From: Bacillota bacterium
GTDB lineage: Bacteria > Bacillota > Dehalobacteriia > UBA4068
Assembly: GCA_024679955.1 (NCBI GenBank)
Contig: JAILCQ010000009.1
Coordinates: 140,814 to 204,813 of the forward strand
Length of the DNA: 64,000 bases
Direction: 5' to 3'
In this document: positions 43,913 through 52,298 of the stretch, one piece after another
How positions within the stretch are numbered: the first letter of the stretch is position 1
How the letters are laid out: every line of letters begins with the position of its first letter
Notes under the pieces: model-generated
Seen by the model: only the letters and a program-made list of their open reading frames with translations
Told to the model about the DNA's origin: nothing
The model's database searches: none
Position numbers and translations under genes: made by a program

Positions 43913-44752
43913 TTATTTCACGACCAAATCTTCACCGAACCATTTGACGCAGATTTCGCTGGCGGTACCGTCGGCTTTCAATTCATTGAAAGCTTCTTCG
44001 ATCTTGGCCTGCAAAGCGTCGTCGCCTTTGCGGAAACCGATGGCCAGAGGTTCATGACCGAAGTTTTCGTCCAGCACCCGGTATTCAAAATCGCTTTGGC
44101 TGGTGGCGTCAAAATAATAATAGTACACGGAGTCTACGCATACCGCGTCGATGCGGCCATTGGCCAGATCGGACAGACATTCGGCAAAGCTGTTATATTT
44201 TTTGATGTCGGCCAGGGAGTTTTTGGTATCCGGATCGCTGTCCAAAGCGTCTTCAGAGCTGCTGCCCAATTGCAGGCCCAACACTTTGCCGGCCAAATCG
44301 GCTTTGGTTTGGATATCGGAAGCGGCGGCGACTACGATGATCTGATCGTCATCCATATAGGGGGCGGAAAAGTCGATTTGTTGCTGTCTTTCCTCGGTGA
44401 TGGACAAACCGTTCCAAATGGCGTCGATATCGCCGTTATTCAGGCTCAAGGTAATGCCGTCCCAATCGCAGGGGATCCAACGCATTTCAATGCCCAGCTT
44501 TTCGCCTACGGCGTTGCCCAGGTCGATATCATAACCGACGATTTGGTTGGCGGTGTCGCGGAAGCCCATGGGCGCAAAGGTATCGTCCAAGCCGATTTGC
44601 AGATAGCCTCTTTGTTCAACGATGTTCCAGGAATCGTCGGCGTCGGCAGTTTGGCCGCCGTCTCCGGCGTCACCGCCTTGCGGGGCGCAGCCGGTGAACA
44701 ACAAAGCAAACGCCAAAGCAACAATTACAAAAAACAATAAAGATTTTTTCAT
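43913..44752 (-). CDS. Polar amino-acid ABC transporter substrate-binding lipoprotein
   Basis: 279 residues, SBP family 3. Signal peptide with lipobox ALLFTGC (Cys near 22), then the binding domain: RGYLQIGLDDTFAPMGFRD, GYDIDLGNAVGEKLGIEMRW, WDGITLSLNNGDIDAIWNGLSITEER, KVLGLQLGSSSEDAL, NGRIDAVCVDSVYYYYF. The ligand (basic amino acid, glutamine or cystine) cannot be read safely; neighbours suggest an arginine- or agmatine-like compound. ATG 44752 has AGGAGGG 8 nt upstream; the frame opens at 44842. It has its own promoter and terminator, so it can be made in excess over the permease genes. Confidence 0.9.
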   Translation of the reverse strand: MKKSLLFFVIVALAFALLFTGCAPQGGDAGDGGQTADADDSWNIVEQRGYLQIGLDDTFAPMGFRDTANQIVGYDIDLGNAVGEKLGIEMRWIPCDWDGITLSLNNGDIDAIWNGLSITEERQQQIDFSAPYMDDDQIIVVAAASDIQTKADLAGKVLGLQLGSSSEDALDSDPDTKNSLADIKKYNSFAECLSDLANGRIDAVCVDSVYYYYFDATSQSDFEYRVLDENFGHEPLAIGFRKGDDALQAKIEEAFNELKADGTASEICVKWFGEDLVVK

Positions 44753-44934
44753 GCTATAAACCCTCCTTTTTCTATAGCCAGGGGCCATAAAACATCCCCT
44801 GAAACCCAAATTGAAAATGCTGCAACCGGTTATAAAAACCAAAAGCTGTGTGATCTTTGTCTTGCCGTCATGTAAACGTAGTGGAATGATATTCCGGAAA
44901 ACAAACGCGCAGGCAAAAGGTATATCCTTATGTT

Positions 44935-44964
44935 ATTATACACCATATGCCAGGGGTATTGCAA
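44935..44964 (-). promoter_or_regulatory. Promoter of the substrate-binding-protein gene
   Basis: On the minus strand TTGCAA (44964-44959), 18-bp spacer, TATAAT (44940-44935). It gives a leader of about 175 nt. This allows the binding protein to be transcribed separately from the upstream agmatinase-like gene. Confidence 0.7.
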
Positions 44965-45005
44965 GAAAAAAAAGAATAACAATAATTTTCTGGTAAAGGG
45001 ATTTT

Positions 45006-45998
45006 TTATTTTGACTGGCTTTGCCGCCGCTCTTTGTCTTTGAGGATAAACGACATGGCGTCCACCATGATTTGCGCCGCATAGTGGGCGGTCATTTCAT
45101 GCCAGTCATAAGGCGGCGCCACTTCCACCATGTCGAAGCCCACCACTTCGCCTTTGGCGCTGACGGCCTCGATGATGGGAACGACTTCCTCATAATAGAG
45201 GCCGCCGGCCTGAGGGCTGCCGCAGCCGTTGGCAATGGACATATCCAGGCAATCGATGTCGAAAGTGATATAATAATATTTGGCGTCGGGGATTTGTTGA
45301 CATACCCCGGGGATGCCCAGTTCCCGGAAGTCCCTGGGAGTGAGGATCTTGCTGCCGTAGGCCCTGGCGTCGGCAAAGTCGCTGGGCTTGGAAGAGCCGA
45401 TCCCCCGAATGCCGATCTGCATCATTTTGCCGACATGCGCCATCTCAGAGGCGCGGCGCATGGGGCTGCCTTGCCCTTCCCAAATGCCTGCCGGCGCATA
45501 GGTGAAATCCATATGGGAGTCAAATTGGATCACGCATACATCCGCATAGCGGTCAAAGGCCCGCAGCACGGGGATGGTAATGGCATGATCGCCGCCGATG
45601 ACGAAAGGGATGGCCCCTTTGTCCAGGATCTTTCTTACGGCGGTTTCGCAGGTTTTAAACGTTTGCTCATGATAGGTGTGCATCACGTCGATATCGCCGC
45701 AATCGACGATTTTCCACTGGGGCCCCATAAACGTGGTATCCCGTACCGGATCATACCAGCCTTCATAGCAATAGCCGTTGTTCAGGGTAGAGGCGCTGCG
45801 CACGCCTCTGGGGCCGAAACGGCTGCCGGAGCGCACGGCGGAGCCCATATCATAGGGCACGCCCAAAACCGCTACGTCCGCGTCCAATTGCTCCAGATCC
45901 AGACACAGCGGCGCCATGATGAAAGAGGGGATGCCGACAAAAGAGTTCCGCATCCGTTTTTGTTCATCTTCGGCATAGGGATAGTTGCGCATTTCCAT
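45006..45998 (-). CDS. Agmatinase/arginase-family ureohydrolase
   Basis: 330 residues. All metal-binding motifs of the ureohydrolase fold are present: GGDHAIT, FDSHMDF (usually DAHxD), and TFDIDCLDMS. SGSRFGPRGVRSAS near the start and SPQAGGLYYEE near the end are also typical. The family includes agmatinase, guanidinobutyrase, guanidinase and formiminoglutamase; agmatinase is the default guess and substrate is open. ATG 45998 is preferred (AGGAGGT 8 nt upstream) to the TTG at 46064, which has no site. Its position among amino-acid transporter genes suggests that it acts on an imported guanidino compound. Confidence 0.8.
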   Translation of the reverse strand: MEMRNYPYAEDEQKRMRNSFVGIPSFIMAPLCLDLEQLDADVAVLGVPYDMGSAVRSGSRFGPRGVRSASTLNNGYCYEGWYDPVRDTTFMGPQWKIVDCGDIDVMHTYHEQTFKTCETAVRKILDKGAIPFVIGGDHAITIPVLRAFDRYADVCVIQFDSHMDFTYAPAGIWEGQGSPMRRASEMAHVGKMMQIGIRGIGSSKPSDFADARAYGSKILTPRDFRELGIPGVCQQIPDAKYYYITFDIDCLDMSIANGCGSPQAGGLYYEEVVPIIEAVSAKGEVVGFDMVEVAPPYDWHEMTAHYAAQIMVDAMSFILKDKERRQSQSK

Positions 45999-46092
45999 TA
46001 TATGATCGACCTCCTGCGTAAATGCTGCTGCGTAAATGTGCGCATTGCTTTCGCCGTTTGCCAAGGGGACCCCCGGGCTTTGCGGCGGCGAA

Positions 46093-46123
46093 CAGCAAAA
46101 CCAGCCGCCCGGCGGCTGGTTTT
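46093..46123 (-). terminator. Hairpin between the ABC ATPase and the agmatinase-like gene
   Basis: AAAACCAGCCGCC (46097-46109) and GGCGGCTGGTTTT (46111-46123) form a tight 13-bp inverted repeat; a T-rich end follows on the minus strand. It probably ends or attenuates the transporter transcript before the hydrolase gene. Confidence 0.7.
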
Positions 46124-46159
46124 ATAAGCGATATGAGGAAAAAACGGACGCTTATGAAA

Positions 46160-46957
46160 TCAACTCTTATTGGAAAGCATTTTGTCCAAAAAGGCTTTGA
46201 TGCGGGGATGTTCCTGATTGTTGAAAAATACGTCCGGCGGGCTGTCGGCCACGATATTCCGGTTGTCCATAAAAATGACCCGGTCGGAAACTTCTTTGGC
46301 AAAGGACATTTCGTGGGTCACCACGATCATGGTCATGCGTTCTTCCGCCAGCTTTTTGATCACGTCCAAAACCTCGCCGATCAGCTCCGGATCCAGGGCG
46401 GAGGTGGGTTCGTCAAAGAGGATGACGTCCGGGGACATGGCTAAAGCTCTGGCAATGGCCACCCTTTGTTTTTGACCGCCGGACAATTTGGAAGGATAGG
46501 TGTCGTATTTATCGGAAAGGCCCACTCTGTCCAGCTGCTGCTTGCCGATGACGATGGCGTCTTCTTTTTTCATCTTTTTTACGTGCACCGGCGCTTCGAT
46601 CACGTTTTGCAAAGCGGTCATATGGGGGAACAGGTTGAAGTTCTGAAAGACCATGCCGGTTTTGCCCAGGCTGGCCTTTACCTGCTGGGCAGAGGCTACG
46701 GGATAGTCCGGCATATCCACCGATTCGATGATGGTGCCTTCGATCTCGATGGCTCCTTTGTTGACCAGTTCCAGTTTGTTGATGCAGCGCAGCAGGGTGC
46801 TTTTGCCGGAGCCAGAGGGCCCGATCACGGCGATGACCTCCCCGCGATGCACGTTCAGGTTGACGCCTTCCAAAACATGTACGTCGCCAAAGCTTTTATG
46901 GATATTGATCATGCGGATCATAACTTCTTGATCGCTGTTCGTTTCTATGTTTTCCAC
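46160..46957 (-). CDS. Polar amino-acid ABC transporter ATP-binding protein
   Basis: 265 residues. Walker [11 protein letters not shown]-loop [16 protein letters not shown], signature LSGGQKQR, Walker [16 protein letters not shown]-loop VVTHEMSF. The close likeness is to GlnQ/HisP-type proteins. The start is GTG 46957 with GGGAGG 7 nt upstream. It powers the two permeases encoded just upstream. The N-terminal 12 residues ([13 protein letters not shown]) are an extension beyond the family core. Confidence 0.93.
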   Translation of the reverse strand: MENIETNSDQEVMIRMINIHKSFGDVHVLEGVNLNVHRGEVIAVIGPSGSGKSTLLRCINKLELVNKGAIEIEGTIIESVDMPDYPVASAQQVKASLGKTGMVFQNFNLFPHMTALQNVIEAPVHVKKMKKEDAIVIGKQQLDRVGLSDKYDTYPSKLSGGQKQRVAIARALAMSPDVILFDEPTSALDPELIGEVLDVIKKLAEERMTMIVVTHEMSFAKEVSDRVIFMDNRNIVADSPPDVFFNNQEHPRIKAFLDKMLSNKS

Positions 46958-46980
46958 GCTTTTGCCTCCCTTACCTTAGA

Positions 46981-47637
46981 TTATACATAAACCGAATATT
47001 TCTTTTCCAATTTATCGAAAATCAAAACCAAAATAGAGGATACCAGTAAATAAAATACCAAAACCACGGCGAAAGCGTCCACCCGCAAATCGCCGATGAC
47101 CAATTCTCTGGCGCTGCGCAATAGATCGCCCAGGCCGATGGCGGAAACCAGGCAGGTGTCCTTGAAGGCGACGATGACTTCGCTGCAGGTTTGGGGCAAT
47201 ATCTTGCGTATCGTTTGCGGCACGACCACCCGGAACATGGTTTGGGGATAGGACATGCCCAAGGCTTTGCAGGCCTCATACTGGCCCTTGTCTGTGGAAA
47301 GGATGCCCCCGCGGATGATTTCCGTTTGATAGGCCACCACGCATAAGATAAATACGGTGACCACCACCGTCATGGGTTCCAACACGATGCCCAAATAGGG
47401 CAAACCGAAATAGGCTAAGTATAATTGCAGGATCAAGGGGCTGCCCCGGAAAATCCAGGTATAAGCGCCGAGGATGGTTTTCAGCCATTTGGGGCCGGAA
47501 ACCTTGGCGATGGCGCAAATGGTGGATAAGGGCAGCATGATGATGATCACCAGCGCCCACAGCTTAACGGTGAATTTCAAACCGTTGAGGATGAGAGGCA
47601 TATTCGCCGAAATGTAATCGAAAAAGCCTAATGGCAT
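46981..47637 (-). CDS. Polar amino-acid ABC transporter permease (second subunit)
   Basis: 218 residues with about five membrane segments. The HisM/GlnP-type coupling (EAA) loop reads GQYEACKALGMSYPQTMFRV VVP, and WIFRGSPLILQLYLAYFGLP is typical of the family. It should pair with the permease immediately upstream. AAAGGAGG lies about 7 nt before the ATG. 23 bp separate it from the ATPase gene. Confidence 0.9.
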   Translation of the reverse strand: MPLGFFDYISANMPLILNGLKFTVKLWALVIIIMLPLSTICAIAKVSGPKWLKTILGAYTWIFRGSPLILQLYLAYFGLPYLGIVLEPMTVVVTVFILCVVAYQTEIIRGGILSTDKGQYEACKALGMSYPQTMFRVVVPQTIRKILPQTCSEVIVAFKDTCLVSAIGLGDLLRSARELVIGDLRVDAFAVVLVFYLLVSSILVLIFDKLEKKYSVYV

Positions 47638-47652
47638 AAGATCATCCTCCTT

Positions 47653-48303
47653 TTAATCGTAAGCTGTGGCTTTCTTCTCCAGCCAATTGAACAGTTTCAC
47701 CATGAAGCTGGTCAGCAATAAGAAGATAATGAAAGCGATCACATAAGAAACGATGCGCAGATCCCGGTTGGCAATGTTCACCGCCGTACGGGTGACGTCC
47801 ATCAGGTTGATCACCGAGACCAAAGCGGTATCTTTAATCAGGTTGATGGCCTCATTGCAGGTAGGCGGCAGGGCGATGCGGAAAGACTGGGGAATGATCA
47901 CCCGCAGCATGGTTTGGGGATAGGACAGGCCCAACACCCGGCAGGCTTCATATTGCCCTTTGTCCACCGAGCCGATGGCGGCCCGCATGATCTCCGTGAC
48001 ATAGGCGGACATGTTCAGGCAAAATACGCCGGCAGCCGCCACAAACTTCGGCAGATTGACGCCGATGATGGGGAAACCGTAAATGACAATGAATAATTGC
48101 AGCAGCAGCGGCGTACCCCGCCAGGCCCAGGTATATATATTGAGCAGCCATTTTACCGGTTTCGGCCCCATGAGCTTGAGAATGGCGAAGATCACGCCTA
48201 ATGGCAAAACGAAAATCAAAGACGCAAAGTACATTTTCAGCGTGGTGCCAAGACCGATCATCATTTGCGGCAAAATCGTGGTAACATATTCGATAAAAGC
48301 CAT
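47653..48303 (-). CDS. Polar amino-acid ABC transporter permease (first subunit)
   Basis: 216 residues with about five membrane segments; WAWRGTPLLLQLFIVIYGFP and the coupling loop GQYEACRVLGLSYPQTMLRV show the HisMQ family. First gene of the transporter transcript, divergent from argC across a 700-bp gap. It and the second permease are about 40 percent alike by eye, which fits a heterodimer made by old duplication. Confidence 0.9.
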   Translation of the reverse strand: MAFIEYVTTILPQMMIGLGTTLKMYFASLIFVLPLGVIFAILKLMGPKPVKWLLNIYTWAWRGTPLLLQLFIVIYGFPIIGVNLPKFVAAAGVFCLNMSAYVTEIMRAAIGSVDKGQYEACRVLGLSYPQTMLRVIIPQSFRIALPPTCNEAINLIKDTALVSVINLMDVTRTAVNIANRDLRIVSYVIAFIIFLLLTSFMVKLFNWLEKKATAYD

Positions 48304-48753
48304 AGAATCACTTCCTTGTACTTGTATGTATGAAAGTTCGAATCCGTATTCTTGCTTATCATAATATAAGCCCGCTCAAGCAGGCGGTATACGGACGTCT
48401 TGCCGGCGGCCGCCGCTTTGCGGAACGGGGGCGCCGGGGAGCGTCTGTGGAGCCGGGGCATTGTATTGGTGTTAGCGGACGTCGCGCCATAAAAGACGGG
48501 AATCGTTAGGCACGGAAGCCGGCGGATGCTTTTGTTTTCCGGGGCTTTTTCCCGTTTTATGCCAGCGCAAATCTATTATTGGAAATAAAACAAATTTGCA
48601 GAATTGAGCAACATTATTTTTCCCATTATAAAGCATTATCGGCAAATATGCAACTATAAAGTCTTAGAAATGTTTCATTACTATTATTAAAATAACAGGA
48701 AAGGGTGCAGGCCGGCGTATCTCCGCTTTTTCTTATGCAATGCCAACGCATAG

Positions 48754-48794
48754 AAACCGCAAGGCGGAAAAAGGGCGGACACCGCTTGCGGTTT
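48754..48794. other. Strong stem-loop in the transporter/arg intergenic region
   Basis: AAACCGCAAG-G-CGG (48754-48767) pairs with CCGCTTGCGGTTT (48782-48794), 13 pairs with one bulged G and a 14-nt loop. Neither strand has a T tract, so it is not a plain terminator. Confidence 0.6.
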
Positions 48795-48934
48795 GTAGGG
48801 GCAGAAGATAGATAGCCGCATATATCTGCAATTTTCCCTGTACAAATATTTATGCGCCATGACCGTCGGAGGAAAAGACTTTCCTGTTTTATTGGAGGCA
48901 AATACAAACGCCCATGAAAAATATTTTCAAACCT

Positions 48935-48952
48935 CTTGCATTTTTATGCAAA
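48935..48952 (+). promoter_or_regulatory. ARG box (ArgR/AhrC operator) at argC
   Basis: The 18 bases match TNTGNATWWWWATNCANA at 13 of 14 fixed positions; only the first T is C. It is a near-perfect palindrome, TTGCAT-TTTT-ATGCAA, and covers the -35 hexamer, so bound repressor should block RNA polymerase when arginine is plentiful. Confidence 0.75.
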
Positions 48953-48964
48953 TAGATATATAAT
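48936..48964 (+). promoter_or_regulatory. Promoter of argCJBD
   Basis: TTGCAT (48936-48941), 17-bp spacer, TATAAT (48959-48964), 39 bp before the argC ATG. Confidence 0.85.
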
Positions 48965-49003
48965 GCCAATATGCAGTCGCCGGAAGGCAGGAGGGAATAG
49001 AAC

Positions 49004-50053
49004 ATGATTAAAGTTTCGATTATCGGCGCCGCCAGCTATGCCGGCGGAGAATTGATTCGTTTGTTATTGGCGCATAAGGATGTGGAAATCGTCCATCTTA
49101 CCGGCAATACCTATGCCGGACAGGACATATGCGCTGTTTTTCCATATTTGCAAGGCGGCATTCGTCACGAGATCATTGCCTTGACCGAGGAAAACCGGGC
49201 GCAGATCATTGCCGGCAGCGATTTGCTGTTTTTGATCATGCCCCATGGACAGGCGTCCGGGATGGCCAAAGCCATATGGGACGCGGGGAAGAAGGCCATC
49301 GATATCGGCGCGGATTTCCGTTTTGCCGACGCAGGCGTATACGAGCAATGGTACAAGGTAAAGCATCAGTCGCCGGAGCTGTTGCCGGAGGCGGTATACG
49401 GTTTGCCGGAATTGTACCGTAAGCAGATCGCCGGGGCCCGCTTGGTAGGCAATCCCGGCTGTTATCCCACCGCTTCCATTTTGGGCGCTTATCCCTTGCT
49501 GCGGGAAGGGCTGATCCGGGACAACAGTGTGATTATCGACGCCAAAAGCGGTGTTTCCGGCGCGGGGCGTACGCCCAGTTCGGGGAATATCTATGCGGCG
49601 GCGACCCAGAACATGAAGGCTTATGGCGTGGCCGGACACCGGCATACGCCGGAAATCGAAAGGATACTCAGCGATATTTCCGGCAAACCGCAGGTGATCA
49701 ATTTTACGCCCCATCTTACACCCATGGCCAGAGGTATTCACAGCACCATATACGCGGATTTGCGACGATCTGTCAGCGGGCAAGAATTGACGGAGCTGTA
49801 TAAAAATGTATATGCAGGCGAGCCTTTTGTGCGGGTGCATGATCACGGCTGCTGGCCGGAAAGCAAATGGTCCTCTGGCAGCAATCTGTGCCATATAGCC
49901 GTGACGGCGGATAAACGCACCGGTCGGGTCATCGTCTGCTCCACGATCGACAATCTACTCAAAGGCGCGGCGGGGCAAGCCGTGCAAAACATGAATTTGA
50001 TGTGCGGCTTTGCCGAAAACACGGCCTTGCCGCTGACGCCGGTATATCCGTAA
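49004..50053 (+). CDS. argC: N-acetyl-gamma-glutamyl-phosphate reductase
   Basis: 349 residues. NADP-binding start IIGAASYAGGELIRLL; the active-site cysteine in LVGNPGCYPTASILGAYPLL; SGVSGAGRTPS; and HRHTPEIERIL, FTPHLTPMARGIHSTIY near the end. It makes N-acetylglutamate semialdehyde, the third step of arginine synthesis. GGAGGG lies 8 nt before the ATG. First gene of argC-argJ-argB-argD, the usual Gram-positive order. Confidence 0.97.
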   Translation: MIKVSIIGAASYAGGELIRLLLAHKDVEIVHLTGNTYAGQDICAVFPYLQGGIRHEIIALTEENRAQIIAGSDLLFLIMPHGQASGMAKAIWDAGKKAIDIGADFRFADAGVYEQWYKVKHQSPELLPEAVYGLPELYRKQIAGARLVGNPGCYPTASILGAYPLLREGLIRDNSVIIDAKSGVSGAGRTPSSGNIYAAATQNMKAYGVAGHRHTPEIERILSDISGKPQVINFTPHLTPMARGIHSTIYADLRRSVSGQELTELYKNVYAGEPFVRVHDHGCWPESKWSSGSNLCHIAVTADKRTGRVIVCSTIDNLLKGAAGQAVQNMNLMCGFAENTALPLTPVYP

Positions 50054-50083
50054 GCCGGCGTACCCATAAAAGGAGGTAATACA

Positions 50084-51310
50084 ATGACTTTTTTAACGGT
50101 TTCAGGTGGCGTTACCGCCGCCGCCGGTTTTAAAGCCGCTGCTTTGCATGCGGGCATAAAATACAGCGATGCGGATAAATTGGATTTGGCATTGGTGTTG
50201 TCCGATCAACCTGCCGCCGCCGCCGGCGTATATACGCTAAATCAATATGCGGCGGCGCCGGTGCAGTGGTGCCGTCAGGTAACGGCGGAGGGCCTGGCCT
50301 ATGGCTTTATCGTCAATTCCGGGATCGCCAATACGGTTACCGGCGCGGAGGGGCTCAGCCGGGCCAAAGCCATGGCGCAAGTGGCGGCGGATATCGCCGG
50401 ATGCCCGGCGGAACAGATTCTGGTTTGTTCCACCGGCGTGATCGGTCCGCAGATTCCCATGGAAAAAGTGTGGAGCGCCGCCCCGGCTTTGCGGGAGGGC
50501 CTAAGCAAGGAAGCCGGCGGCAAAGCGGCCCTGGCCATCATGACCACGGATACGGTAGCCAAAGAGGCGGCCATAACCTTTACCCTGGGGGGCAAAAGCG
50601 TGACCCTGGGCGGCATGGCCAAAGGTTCGGGGATGATCATGCCCAATATGGCGACGATGCTGGCCTTTATTACCACCGATGCGGCGATTGCTCCGGCTTT
50701 GCTGCAAAAGGCCTTGCGCCAGGCGACGGACGTCAGTTTCAATATGATATGCGTGGACGGGGATACCAGCACCAACGACAGCTTTATCGTTTTGGCCAAC
50801 GGTATGGCCGGCAATCCCTTGATCGAAGAAGAAAATGAAGACTATCAAACCTTTGCCGCCGCTTTGACAGAGGTAGCCATATCCTTGGCTAAAAAAATAG
50901 CGGCGGACGGCGAGGGGGCCAGCCATTTTTTGGAAGTCCGGGTGCTGCAGGGAAGAACCTGGCAGGACGCGAAAAAAATCGCCAAAGCGGTGGTTGCGTC
51001 CAATTTGGTGAAGGCGGCTTTCTTCGGCCAGGACGCCAATTGGGGCCGGATCGCCTGTGCGGCCGGGTATTCCGGCGCGGATTTTGATCCGGAAAAGGTG
51101 GATATCACCCTGTCCAGCGCCGCCGGGGCGGAAACGGTGATGCGGGCCGGTACGGGCTTGCTCTTTGACGAAGCGGCGGCGGCGAAGATTCTGGCGGAAA
51201 AAGAAATCACCGTCACCATCGATTTGCATGACGGCGAGGCCGAAACCACCGCCTGGGGATGCGATCTGACATACGATTATGTGAAAATCAACGGCGACTA
51301 TCGCAGCTGA
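50084..51310 (+). CDS. argJ: Bifunctional ornithine acetyltransferase / N-acetylglutamate synthase
   Basis: 408 residues. GFIVNSGIANTVTGAEG and the autocleavage site KGSGMIMPNMATMLAF, where Thr191 becomes the new N-terminal nucleophile of the beta chain. FNMICVDGDTSTND and NWGRIACAAGYSGADFDPEK follow. It recycles acetyl groups from N-acetylornithine to glutamate, so no argE is needed; whether it also uses acetyl-CoA cannot be told. AGGAGG precedes the ATG. Confidence 0.97.
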   Translation: MTFLTVSGGVTAAAGFKAAALHAGIKYSDADKLDLALVLSDQPAAAAGVYTLNQYAAAPVQWCRQVTAEGLAYGFIVNSGIANTVTGAEGLSRAKAMAQVAADIAGCPAEQILVCSTGVIGPQIPMEKVWSAAPALREGLSKEAGGKAALAIMTTDTVAKEAAITFTLGGKSVTLGGMAKGSGMIMPNMATMLAFITTDAAIAPALLQKALRQATDVSFNMICVDGDTSTNDSFIVLANGMAGNPLIEEENEDYQTFAAALTEVAISLAKKIAADGEGASHFLEVRVLQGRTWQDAKKIAKAVVASNLVKAAFFGQDANWGRIACAAGYSGADFDPEKVDITLSSAAGAETVMRAGTGLLFDEAAAAKILAEKEITVTIDLHDGEAETTAWGCDLTYDYVKINGDYRS

Positions 51311-51353
51311 ACCGGAGATTTCCGGATGCTGCCGGCATATAACGGAGGATATT

Positions 51354-52259
51354 ATGAGTTCTGCACGGCAAAAAGCCACGGTATTGGTGGAAGCCTTACC
51401 GTATATTCAAAAGTTTCACGGCAAAATCATCGTCGTCAAATACGGTGGTAACGCCATGATCAACGAGGAATTGAAAACGGCGGTCATCAACGACCTGCTG
51501 TTGATGCAATTGGTGGGTATGAAGCCGGTGATCGTCCACGGCGGCGGGCCGGAAATCAATTCCACATTGAAAAAACTGAATATCGAGACCCACTTTGTGG
51601 ACGGCCTGCGTTACACCGACGAACAAGTGGTTGGCGTGGTGGAAATGGTGCTTACCGGCAAGGTCAATAAGGAGATCGTCCGCAATATCGGCGTCAAAGG
51701 CGGGCAGGCCGTGGGTCTTTGCGGCAAAGACGGCAAGCTGCTGCAGTGCCGCCGGCGTTACGGCAAAGACGGAGCGGATATCGGTTTTGTGGGGGATATC
51801 GTGAAAGTGAATACCTCTTTGCTGACCTCCCTTTTGGACGACGGCTATATCCCGGTGATTTCCCCGGTGGGCATTGGCAAAAACGGGGAAACCTATAATA
51901 TCAATGCCGACAGCGCCGCCGGCAAAGTGGCCGCCGCCCTGCACGCGGAAAAACTGGTTTTGCTTACCGACGTAGCCGGTCTGGCCAACGGCCCGGATAA
52001 GAACGGCCCCATCATTTCGTATCTGAATGTGGAGGATGTGCCCCAACTGCTGGCGGAGGGCGTGATCTCCGGCGGCATGATCCCCAAGATCGAATGCTGC
52101 GTGGAAGCCCTGGCGGCCGGCGTGCACAGCACCCATATCCTGGACGGCCGGGACGAGCACAGCATATTGCTGGAAGTGTTCACCAAAGAAGGGTTCGGCA
52201 CCATGGTGGGTACGGAGCGCAAAAGCGTCGGTATCGTGAGAAAACAAGAAAAAGAATAA
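51354..52259 (+). CDS. argB: Acetylglutamate kinase
   Basis: 301 residues. The N-terminal helix (ATVLVEALPYIQKFHGK) is the feature of hexameric, arginine-inhibited enzymes. VVKYGGNAM, VIVHGGGPEIN, INADSAAGKVAAALHAEKL and GGMIPKIECCVEALAAGV are the substrate and nucleotide motifs. It phosphorylates N-acetylglutamate. Feedback inhibition by arginine is inferred from the N-terminal helix. GGAGG lies about 6 nt before the ATG. Confidence 0.97.
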   Translation: MSSARQKATVLVEALPYIQKFHGKIIVVKYGGNAMINEELKTAVINDLLLMQLVGMKPVIVHGGGPEINSTLKKLNIETHFVDGLRYTDEQVVGVVEMVLTGKVNKEIVRNIGVKGGQAVGLCGKDGKLLQCRRRYGKDGADIGFVGDIVKVNTSLLTSLLDDGYIPVISPVGIGKNGETYNINADSAAGKVAAALHAEKLVLLTDVAGLANGPDKNGPIISYLNVEDVPQLLAEGVISGGMIPKIECCVEALAAGVHSTHILDGRDEHSILLEVFTKEGFGTMVGTERKSVGIVRKQEKE

Positions 52260-52298
52260 AAGAAGAATCGATAGGAAAGACAGATAGGAGCAAAAAAT

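Larger units (their letters stand above)
48304..49003. other. Long divergent control region between the transporter and arg operons
   Basis: 700 bp. It carries a strong stem-loop of unknown use (48754-48794), the argC promoter and an ARG box. The rest shows no tRNA, leader RNA or convincing gene; a 93-residue minus-strand frame (48626-48907) lacks a ribosome site and spans the stem-loop. Confidence 0.5.

Noticed and set aside
48626-48907. 93-codon minus-strand frame in the arg/transporter gap
   Set aside because: No ribosome site, cysteine- and arginine-rich random composition, and it runs through the strong stem-loop.
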